60,000 bases of DNA, taken from NCBI GenBank assembly GCA_903813345.2, contig CAIIXF020000006.1, positions 12,778,348 to 12,838,347 on the forward strand. Reading direction: 5' to 3'. The DNA is from Owenia fusiformis (Eukaryota > Annelida > Polychaeta > Sabellida > Oweniidae). Shown here in pieces: positions 9,839 to 21,800 of the stretch (the first letter of the stretch is position 1; the number at the start of each line of letters is the position of its first letter). The notes beneath the pieces were generated by a model, which did not search any database, was not told the DNA's origin, and worked only from the letters and a program-made list of their open reading frames with translations. A program made the translations under genes and the position numbers.

Positions 9839-12800
9839 ATGTATCTGAGGGCTCTGCCTCTGCTGTTCGTAATGGTAGAAAAGGCTTCAAGTTTGACCTT
9901 ACAAATACCATTTAAAGATGAACAGGTTGGTATTTGTTACTTAATATATTAAATGATTGAATCTTAGGCTTTATTCTTACAAGGTGACACAAAACCGTTA
10001 CCCTCTTTTGAAATAAATTTTCCAAATATGATGGAATCTTTGTGATTTTTTGAGTTGATAGGGAAACAGTGTTTTACTTATATTGCATCATTCTAGGTTT
10101 TTGATGCTAAAAGGTTCACAGTCTGTGCCTCGTCAATCAAAAGATGGATTTCTTAAAAAATTAAAATGCGCTTAATAAATCCTTCAGTGTACTTACTTAG
10201 GCTAGGTGGCTCCACAACGTAACATGTTGCCTGGTGTTTAGCTATTCGATAGCATGGAAATAAATCGAAACATTTAAAGCAAGTCAGACATTTTCTTGAA
10301 AAAAAGTTTCTTCTTACCCTCTGTTCAAGTGATTTTAGAGTTCCAAGAACTTGCCAGAATTCCATGAATTCCATTCCATGTCTGCTCTTGCATCTATAAA
10401 AGTTCAAGTTGATCAGATGGTTTTTGGAACAACTATGATGACAAGATTTATCTAAAAATTCAAAATGGCCGCTGTTTTGGAATAGGATGACATTTCTGTT
10501 TCGCCAATCCGTCCGTCCAAACGCATGCCCATCAGCAGAAAACAACGACAATAAAAAGTGCAATAACATATGAGAAGTGATGGATTTTCGAAGTGATATT
10601 GAAGGATAAGATCTGGAACATGCACGGGGTAAAAGCGGGGGTAAAAGTTTCCCTATGTATATTCCAGCGGAATAGCAAAGATGTTTCGGAGGAGAATGAG
10701 ATTGATCAGGAGATGAATAGCGCTGTTGAAGAACCAATAGAAGAATTCAACAAAAGAACGGGTACTGTATATGATATACTTAGTAGTGTTATAAGTAACG
10801 CGGAAGTATAATTGATATCTCCCGGTGTATCTTCCGCTCAAGAATCCCCGGGAATTTCGTTTATAAGCATATTTTCATGCATTTTTAATCCTCACAATCC
10901 ACAAAGTCAGGGGTGATTAACCCCAGAGTTCAAAGATGGCCCATGTCTCTGATTGGTCAAAATCGACAAACAAAATGGCGGTCATAATGATATTATGTTC
11001 ATTTCTGACGTATTAATTAACCAATCCGATTTGAATTAGCCAATAAACAAATAGGGGTGTGAAAACTTAAAAAAATTTCTGACGATGTGTCTTACCCCCT
11101 CTGGACATAAAGTCCAGAGCTGAATATATCAGCACATGTTGATGATTGGTAAGTAAAAACAATCTGTCCTTATAACGTAACATATTTTCTATAGTTGAGT
11201 GAATTTCGGCCACAAACCGTTCGGAAACAACAGTTAAAACGAAGATTGTTCGCATCAGTTTTGATTGCGCTAACGAGAAACCAACGGGGTCTTCTCATTT
11301 GCATAATCAGGTCACCTTATACTGCGCTATAGAGCTGGGTAAGGGGGGTAATACTGACTGACAGAAAACACAATCTCCACTTCGAGTACATTTCCCTGTT
11401 TATTCTGTAAACAGTACAGAAAAGGGTACCTAGGTCTGAGAAATCCCACCCCTCTATTGACCCTATGCATCAGTGTGACGTCATGCCTTTGTCCGGCCAG
11501 AAAATATTGCTGGCCGTCTAGAAAACGTCATAAGCAACCAGTGCTCAAAATGGCGACGAAGTGATGAGAAAAAGTTGAAAGAGTATGCCTAAATGCTGCG
11601 TTGCTGTTGAATGTTCGAATAGAGAACAAGTCGGCATTACGTTTTATCGCTTTCCGAGTGACAAGAAGTCACCTGTAAAAAGAAAGCTATGGATAAATGC
11701 CGTAAAAGGGCAAAACTGGGAACCAAGAACACGATCGAATTTGCAGCGCTCATTTCTTGTCAGGTACAGTGTAGTAATCGAAACAGACCTGGTTTTCTAA
11801 ATAATAAGTAAAATAAAATTTTATTAATTATAAAGTTATCAGTAAATAATGCACATTCAAATACCACGCATTGTGTTAATAACGCTATCATTAAACACGA
11901 GGGAAGTAGCGGGCCTATGTAAGTAATATTATGTGACTGTCGGTGAGCCACGTTGATTTTCACGGGTATTTACATGCTTACATGCATATGACTCGTCACG
12001 CCTCAAAGAGATGCAGAGTCACGAATATTGTTAAGTGTGAAACATTCGACACGTTCACTGATACGAGTGTTGGTACACAGACCGACCTTTCTTGTTCCGA
12101 GTTCGATATTCAAACATGACCGTGCTCTATTCGAATTTCTCAACCAATCAGAATGCAGCATAGCCAATATAGAACGTTCTCTAATTCTCCATAGATGCAC
12201 GACCATGCTCTATTCAATCTGCAATTTGCATTGTTTTGAGTGACGTCACATCTCAGCTGCACATCTGGGGCTCTGTCCGGGGATAGCTGATAGGCCGACT
12301 TCAGAATCTTGACAGCATGCGTAGTTCTTCCTTCATGCCCGTTCCACAGACACGGCTTTTACTAATTTTTATGTTTGAATCGGAATAAATAATGATAGGC
12401 CATTCAATATGGTAAAATTCAGCACTCTTTGGACAGAATGTTAGTACAAATGCACTCACCTTCGGTTCGTGCTTTGTACAACATTCTGTCCAACTCGTGC
12501 TGAATTTCACCATATTGAATGGCCTATCATTATTTATTCCTTAAATATTATGCGAGAAGTGATGGACCTAAAACGTGAAAACACGGAATTAAAGGAAAAG
12601 AGCAGACTCTGTAAAACATTAAGAAATGAAATTGAGACACTCAAAGCCGAGAACAACCACTTACAGCAAGAGATTCGAAACCTAGAAATCAACGAGGAAA
12701 CGTTTAGAAATAACGAAAACAAACTGAAATATTATACCGGGTTGCCAACATTTGCAGTCTTTTTGGCTCATCTTAACATGATAATTGGACACCTGGTTCC

Positions 12801-15800
12801 CAGAGCAACCATGAGTAAATCTTCCCAATTCATATTAACCTTGATGAGACTTCGTCTAAATCTTGGCACTCACGATTTAGCATACTGCTTTAACATCGAT
12901 CAATCTACAGTTTCACGAATATTCTCTCACATCGATGTTTGCAACGCAAGACTTGTACTTGTACTTGTTAAATGGCCGAATGACTTATTGAATCTTCGGG
13001 CTACACTACCACGGTCGTTTTTAGGGGCATTTAGTAAGTGTGCTGGTATCATCACTGTTTTGAAATTTTCATTGAAAAGCCAAAGGACCTTGATGCTCGA
13101 GCAACAACATATAGTCACTATAAATCGAACAATACAATCAAATATCTTATCGCAATTGCACCCCAAGGCGTTGTGACTTTTGTTTCCAAAGGTTGGGGAG
13201 GACGCATCGTGAGATATCACAGCCTTCTCTCAGTTTCCTCCTAGAATGCATTCTTGTACATAGCAGAGATGGTCTGAGTATCAGAATGAGGAGGACGTAA
13301 CTAGTGACAAACATTTAACTGATAATTCACTGAAAACAGCTAAAGTGTGAAACAAATTTTGTTAAAAATTCAAAAAAGCATTAAAATTATTTTTTCAAAT
13401 AGACCTGTAGTATGTATCTATATTCATTTATACACACGTTACCCAAAGCATTGAAGTAAACTCCAAGGAACAATTGGTGGAATTTTAAATTGAAATTAGG
13501 GCCCGTCTCAAACGTGACGATTTTCACATTTTCAGTCCGTGATAAATATGCCAAGATATTCACATTAGAATGCAACATTTTCAAAAAACCAAGGACTTTC
13601 CTCATGCTACTCTACTGTCCTTTAAAATCATAAATGAATTTGGACTACAAGTATTTCCCTTTTGATGTGCATCACTTGTCAACATGAAACATCCGAATCC
13701 ATCATTTTTCTCGATTTTCTCATACGTTGTGTTTTTAATCTGAGTAAAATTGAAAAGGGTCGACCCTATTGGAACATGAATCGATTCGGTCATGAAAAAT
13801 GATGCTTTAGACGAATAGAAAATGATAAAAAAATATTTGGGGAGCATTGATCATTATGCTGGTTCACCATTTTCCCGCGTGTCGATTTTCACAAGAAAAT
13901 TGGAAACAAATGACAATAAACTATATGTTCACTTAAGAGAAGTCTTAACTCACGAATGGGCATTTTTAATGACTATAGCTAGCTGAATTGATAAACAAGT
14001 TTGTATTTGTGTCTTACATTATCACATTTGTGTTTAATTTTCCATCAAAACTCGACATAAAGCATGAATAGAAGAATCGTGCCGTGTTTCACTATCTCCA
14101 AGGAAAAAGCAGTTACGTACATGTTGCATATGTGGACTCATATGCAATCATAGTTTGTATGTACTGAGCACATCTTTTCTATTTTCAATAACTATGTGCC
14201 CACCACATTATCTTTTTAAAATCAACTTCACCAAAACCTTTCACTGATTCAAGAAACCAGCACTTTTACATTTTACATTGATGGTGCAAATGCCATGTCG
14301 TCAAGCACCCATCATCCTAGCTCCCTTTTAATCTCGTATAGTGTATGAGGCAAGACACTTTGATTTGTTTTTACAATTTGAGAAACTTTTACTATGGGTG
14401 TAGACCAGCTGCAGGGTGGTGAAGTCTTTCCTGCGTGCACCACAAACAGCAGGGCAACCATACATGTTCATCCAAAATGACATTATCAGCATTCAATCAT
14501 GCATCAGAAGTCCCTTTTAAAGATTTCAAATTTTCACATCATACAACTCTCAGCATAAACTCAATTCTTTCCTGTGATTTTCAGTTTTTCTTTGAAGTTC
14601 TGGAAGTTTAATATTCAGTGCAATGCGTTACCCCGGTTTTGTTTTAGAGAAAGAGAACCTTGAAAGAATTAATCTCGCTTTGTTGCCTCCATTCTCGAAG
14701 CGTGTATTTTGTGTTTCTGATTTCTTTTTGTTGTCGGTTGGCGATATATTTCAAAGAGGAGTGTATTTTTGTATTGCTTGCCTTACATTTTCTTTAATAT
14801 TCTCGGGCATTGCTTAGTTTTTGCTTTTCTCTGTCTCTTTTCCAAAGAATTGCGTTTCGCGAAGGCATGTTGAATATTACAGATCATATACAGATCGTGC
14901 AAATAGAATTGAAATAAAAATTAATTATAACACAAAACATCGTTGAAAGCTGTAAGGCGTTTATATTACTTAACTAGAGTTTACGGTTTATGCTGTTCTC
15001 CTTTAATAATAATTGCATCCATTGAAAAGAAAACAGATGCAAACATTAAGGGACTTCATGATTGAATTCAGCGATCCCCGGGAATACACTGAACGAAACG
15101 TTATTTACTGAGTGTCAACTATTTTGGGCTTTAATGGTCTTCATATTACATTTTTTGTTATGACTTTTCCGATAAACTATGCTTATGGAATTCGCAAACA
15201 ACCTGTCATTTGCTTGCATGTTACTTTTTATTGTAAAGACGTATAGAATGTAAAAAGCACATTTACAAAAGGGCAAATCCGTTAGCTGTTATCGTTTCCT
15301 TGTCTATGAGTTGATCTTTGTGCGTAATTACTGAATAATTGTTAAACATGTGTTTTAAGAATATGGGTCATCATATAAAATTAAACCAATCCATCTGGGA
15401 TTTATAAAAATGGCTTATTACTGCTTTGAGTCCAATGCTATAACCTTGGCGTTTTTCACGCGTGACGATTGTCACAGTTTCGCACAATATCAGTTCATAG
15501 ATGGGGTAATGCTGATTATTTCGAAAACCCTTTTATGGTATGATGGAGTGGACACATTGTTTTCTTGAAATGTGTCCCATTTCCAACAAGACCACTGTCA
15601 ATATATGAATAACATCATGGTCGTTTTTCACAAGCAAAACAGTGATTTTTCAGAATTTTTCAGATCATGTTCATTATAATTCAATCACAACTATTATCAC
15701 GATTTGTAACACAATGGTCTAATAAACTGAACTAAAGACTTGATAACCACGGACAATTTATTTATCTCGAGTTTCTCTACTGCCGTCTGGGCCTGTTTTA

Positions 15801-18800
15801 ACGACCGTGACGTTTTTCACAGAATAAATTTTACATTTATTATAATGGGTATATATAATCGGTAGTAGGTGAGAAGCAAAAACACTGCTGTCATTACACT
15901 CTGACTGAATGTTTTCTATGCCAACAGAACCAAAATGAAAAGATGCGACCATGTATTACTGAGATATGACATGTTTTCTCGGGCATGTTGTCCCGTTACA
16001 TCAACAAATTCACGAAATTCACAACTTATTCGCGAGTTATCAAAGTTATTTACAACCGGAATGATCAATAAGTATGCTGACCGAATCTAGATAGGCATTT
16101 TATTTTAAAATACATAAAGCAATTAGAAAAAATCATTTTAGTTTTAGCTATTTTCAATTACATGAAAAATACCCATTTTTAACATTAATTGGTTTTGAAT
16201 GAATTGTGGTCTTCTAGAGAAGCTTCAGCCAGGAGACTTAATACTTGCAGACCGTGGTTTTGACATACAAGATCTTGTTGGACTTAATGGTGCAAAAGTA
16301 GAAATCCCAGCTTTCACAAGAGGAAAATCGCAATTAAGTTTGTACGAGGTGGAATCTAACAGAGGATTAGCCTCTGTTCGAATACACGTTGAGAGAGTTA
16401 TTGGTTTAGTAAGGAGCAAGTACACAATGCTTAGTGCAAAAATACCAATATCACTCCTTCAAACAGATGAAACAACTGGGCTTACTACTCTAGACAAGGT
16501 GGGTTTTGTTTCCAGTGCCCTGTCAAATACATGTGAATCAGTTGTACCATTTTAATAAAATATGTTATATTTCGGATTGAATTACACAATTCGTAATATA
16601 CATTGAAGTCCAGTATAAAGTCAGTGTCTAGTATAAACTGATGAGGTTACACTTCATACAGAATATTTACTAATTCAAACCTGGAAAATAGATTCACGTC
16701 CTTCCTAACATTGGATCTATGAAGTCGAGAGATTTATTTTAGAATCCTTAAATTGACAGTTTCGACACTGGTCTTAATTATTCCTCTTATCAATCAATGA
16801 AAACCTCATCATTTTTTCAAACGTTTCATGGTTCCAATAAATTATTACAAGACGGGAATATAATGTTCATAGACTCTAATATGTACAATATATACAGTAA
16901 CAGTAACTTGTCAAAGGTTTGATTTGTGCTAAATATATGGCTGGAGGTACATGTATTTACAATTTAGTGGAGGGCATCTACAATGCCTAATTTGCATCAC
17001 CACTTTCAGACTTTACTGCTGACATTTTTCACATACCTCTAATGATAAAACACTTATTAACATTTTATGTGTGTACGTGGTACTTAAGATTCAGACTTTC
17101 ATGATCTAACTTAGATATTTGAGATGATTTCCTAGTAGAAGAAACAGTTGTTGTTTTGCTTCCCGTCATATTTGATTTTTTGATTTTCCCGGGCTTTTCT
17201 AGACGGCCAGCTGAACTGAGCTTGAAAAATGTGTATTTGTGACGTCACTCGTGCATAGGGTCAATACACCATTTTATCGTATGATCTGTAAAATGAAGCC
17301 TTCTGATTGGTCAGTTCTTGTGCTGTACCAATCTGTATTGCTACTGAGATTGTCCCCGTTGATCATCTCCGTCGCAATACGGAAAATATTGGTACGGAGG
17401 GGACAATCTCAGTAGCAATACAGCGGATCACACGATAAAAACGTTATTGAATGATTTGAAGTGCAATACAGGATATATTCTGTCTCGATATTATGTATTG
17501 GCACTCGACTTCGTCTCGTTCCAATACGGAATTTCTCGAGCAGAATATATCCTGTATTGCACTTCAAATCATTCAATAACTTATAGTCTAATGAAGACCA
17601 AACAAAGCCCCGGATGTCGCGCCGTTTCTCGTTTCGTTTGGAACACAACTAAGCCCCAGGTATTGAATAAGCCCTTGATCGAATCGAGTATTTAAAATCT
17701 CGCCGGTGAGAATTCGAACAAACGAAGGTGGTAAGCAATAGACGTAATTATGTCTGTTATCTCTAAAGCTCTGGGGGTTTCCCTCCTCTTCTAATAAAGA
17801 GTGGACAAATCAGTTATCCAATGCTCGGTTTTGAATACACGTTATAGCCCTCGGGGAATATACAATATATCTACCCTGAATCCCTGCGGCCCCTGGGGTA
17901 GGTATATATTCCCGTTTAATAACCCTCATTTATGACATTTGGTTTGCTTTTGAATTTAATTCACTGACATGCGTATTTTCAATCTCGTTTACCTCAATAG
18001 AAACATTTGTTTCCAAATCAATGAAAAAATTACAATGACATCTTTGGCCTTTGATTACATTTCTTATCTAATAAACTGAACGACTTACGGACAATTCATC
18101 CCCTAGACAACGCATCCCTGGATAACTCATCCCCTAGACAACTCATCCCCTGGACAATTCATCCCCTAGACAACTCATCCCCTGGACAACTCATCCCCTA
18201 GACAACGCATCCCTGGACAACTCATCCCCTAGACAACTCATCCCCTGGACAATTCATCCCCTAGACAACTCATCCCCTGGACAACTCATCCCCTAGACAA
18301 GTCATCCCCTACAACTCATCCCCTAGACAACTCATCCCCTGGACATCTCACCCTCTATCACATGAATCTAAATTGGAAAGTGTTTCTGGAAAAGAAATAT
18401 TTAATAAATACACCTTGGATCATTCAAAATATTATTTTTCACTTTATTGAAACAAATAAAACAGTCAAGCGGTGCCATTAAAACTCTCATCTTGTGTCGT
18501 ATATTACATGACTCAATATTTCTTTCTGCATAACTTGGAAACATGGACTTCTTTAACTTCATCTGTGAATGCTGTAATAATCATTGGACTAAAGAATGTT
18601 TGAGATATGAACAACAAACATATCATGATATCAAAGGGGCTTCTTCAATCAATGTTAATATTATATTGAAATTGTATGTTAAAAGTAAGATTAAAATTAG
18701 ATATTTATAAAACAAATCAGAGATTAATTGGTTGATCATCTCCTGGACAATATCATCGTTTTTTAACAATTTCCCAGATTTCCCCTCCAGAAAGTCTTTG

Positions 18801-21800
18801 TTTATCACTGGTACTCCATTCGATTACGCTGGTTACCGAAACGGATTGTATCGGTGACAAAATGTCGGAACCTCGAAGGTATAGTTTTTCTTTTTTCCTT
18901 ATTTCATCTGTTGTAGGCAGAATTCCCACAAAATGTTTTCCACAAACATATGTCAGTATCATATGTTTAAGAAAACGTAATGTTTGCGAATAAAAGAAGA
19001 CAACAGAAGACAACAGAATCGTTGATTTAATACCTCACTATTGTTACGCAAACGGAACTGGTTAGAAGGGCAGATCTTAACCATTTTGAAGTTCCATTCT
19101 ACAAATAAACATGTACATTTTCTTAGAAATATGATAAAAATGTCTTGGGAATTCTGCTTACAACTCGTGAAATAAGGAAAGAAAAACTCGTACCTTCGAG
19201 GCTCCGACATTTTGTTACCGTAACGAAACTGATTCTCTGATATTCATAACCAAAACATTTAAAAATGATTTGAACATCAAATATGAATTGATAATATAAC
19301 ACTGAATTACCCAGACATGCCACAGGATGAGTCGTCCAGGGGATGATCGAGTTGTCTAAGCGTTGGGTTGTCCGGGGGATGAGTGGTCTAGGGGATGATC
19401 TGTCCAGGGGATGAGATGTCTAGGGGATGAGTTGTCCAGGGATGAGTCGTCTAGGGGATGAGCTGTACGGTTACCAACTTAACAATAAGGCTGTTTTGGG
19501 GACAGTCGACTCGTCCTAGATGACATAGAATACAGTGCTTTACTTCATCCGGATCTCTATCCGGGCTATTAAGATAAAAGCATAATGTTCCTTTTACAGA
19601 TTTGATGGAAGCAGATATTAAAACACGAGTAATCGAAGCGTCGGCGAAAGGAAAAGTAAGGAAATTGTAATTGGTATATTCTAGAATACATTTTTCATTT
19701 AGTTTTAATAAAACAATCATTACACAATTCAATTAAAGTAGTCGAAAGAACATCCCCAAACTGACATTGACCAAATTGTTACCCGATTTGTGCAAGTTTG
19801 CGATATATGTCATAATCACCCGCGGTATATGGCATATACATACATATACCACAAGTGAGTATGGCATATTGACCCATATCACAAACACTAGAAATACCGT
19901 GCAACCATGAACATATGCCATATTCCGCGTAACACATATCTCCATATTTGTTATCTACTACTATATGGGGCACTTTGAATCAATTATCAATTACATGTTA
20001 TTCTGTAATTATTCAGTAATGCATAACACACATTGTATTTTCACATTGTATTGATATTAGCTTTTGTCATCACAATCAATCAATCATGAATTTAACACAA
20101 CAGGGATCAAATACACCATTTTTAAAGGTCGGACCGACTGTGACTACTAAAATGAGAAGTTTGATGATATCTTATGCCTGTGTCACATTTCCTCCGATTC
20201 ATCGGCCGGCGCCCGGCCGATTGAGTATTTTATTCAAAATTGTATTTAGTTTTGAATATAATACTCAATCGGCCGGGCGCCGTAGTGAAAATCGGAGCAA
20301 ATGTGACCAAGGCATAAGACTGTGAAACTATCCCAATTGATGTTTAGGGCAGGAAAATATGAAGATAATGAATAATTCAACAAACTGCTCTTCTCAAATC
20401 AAGGAGCAAGATAAGGAAACTTTTCCTTTTGTTGCACAATATCATTAAGGTGCTGTGGAAGTGAACAGGAAATGAAAAAACAGGAAAAAATTGACATTTT
20501 TAGACTTTTTTGAACAAAAATAACAGAGTTCTGTTTTGACCTCCAGTCAATTCAACGAGTTACAAATACCATTTACAGGTCCAGGGGTCTATTTCTCCAA
20601 ACTCCGTAAAGTTACGGACCCGCGTAGAGTTACGATTCCGTAAAATATTAAAAAGTTACGAGAAAGATGCGGAGTTTCGAATTGCATTTCTCCAAACTCC
20701 GTATCGTAATCGTATCTTAGTCCGCAAAGTTACGGAGATATGACGTCATTGTGCATTGTAAAAGGCCCAAAATATTATGATTCCGAATAAAATTATTTCA
20801 ACTTCAAACAGTTAATGTTAACCTTAAATATTTTATCAGCAAGTATTTAATTGTTTGTGTTATATTATTTCAACATTTGAATTACATCCTCTAAATAGAA
20901 TACAATAAATGAAGGTTTTGTTTTTAATTTTTTTCACTTCGATTACCCCAACAGGACGTTAAACTTACTATGAACTTTTCAAGGCCCCGGACTTGAATCA
21001 GAGAAATTCCAATTACGACTGGACAGCTCTACACCCAAAATTGTGTATAGAGTTTGGTCGGATCTGTGAATAAGATATCTACTTTGAAGTTTGACACTTG
21101 CAATAATGATTTACTTGATGAAAAAAAATCCAAGATTTACTCAATAGCAATGTAAAGACATTTTATTTAAAAACAATATCTTCATAAAAAATCAAATGAA
21201 GTTGCAACATCCAGCACTGAGTTAGCTGAAACCTCTTCTTTGCGTTGTATATTATGGGGTTTCTAGATCATTTGTCTGTGAACATATTCTGTCGTCCATT
21301 TTTGGACGTTCTATGCGTTACACTTAATTTCTCAGTATGTGGACGTTCATATAGGGTAAAATACGAAGAAAAACAAGTAAAAGTAATTAAACGTAATTAG
21401 TGAAATCATTGAATCTTGGTGAGTATAAAAACTCTAAAAATGAAAGAGACTATGAATTCTCGCGTCGGTGATATCCTCCTCCCCCTGGGAATAATTGATT
21501 CTATTCGCTATTGAATAATACAAATGCTGTTTTGAATAAGTGTCTGCATATCAATAATTTCTCAAATTTTGTATGGAGTTTGGTCGGATCTGTGAATAAG
21601 ATGTCTACTTCGAAGTTTGAAACACTAGTAATAACGATTTACTTGATGAAAAAATTCAGACGTTACTCAGTAGCAATGTAAAGAAATTTTATAAAAAATA
21701 GAAATATTTTCTTCAAAATGGAGTTGCAACATCCAGCAGTTAGTAGAAACCTCTTCCTTGCGTTGTATATTATGGTATTTCTAGATCATTTAAAGATAAT

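Larger units (their letters stand above)
11457..17264 (+). mobile_element. THAP/DDE (DDE_Tnp_4-type) DNA transposon, decayed
   Basis: The terminal inverted repeats share TTGACCCTATGCA and then GTGACGTCA, flanked by TA at 11455-11456 and 17265-17266. A second inverted pair, GCTGGCCGTCTAGAAAA, lies inside at 11509-11525 and 17196-17212. It carries fragments of one transposase gene in order: THAP domain (11585-11764), a [20 protein letters not shown] piece (about 12045-12118), coiled coil plus transposase core (12530-13220), and transposase C-terminus (16199-16555). The layout fits THAP-bearing DDE transposons of the ISL2EU/PIF-Harbinger-like assemblage; the exact family is uncertain. It sits in intron 2 of astacin gene 1, same strand. 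Confidence 0.8.

Noticed and set aside
10153-10737. Minus-strand frame of 194 residues opposite exon 2 of astacin gene 1
   Set aside because: It overlaps antisense to a well-supported exon and its intron, and its composition is not domain-like.
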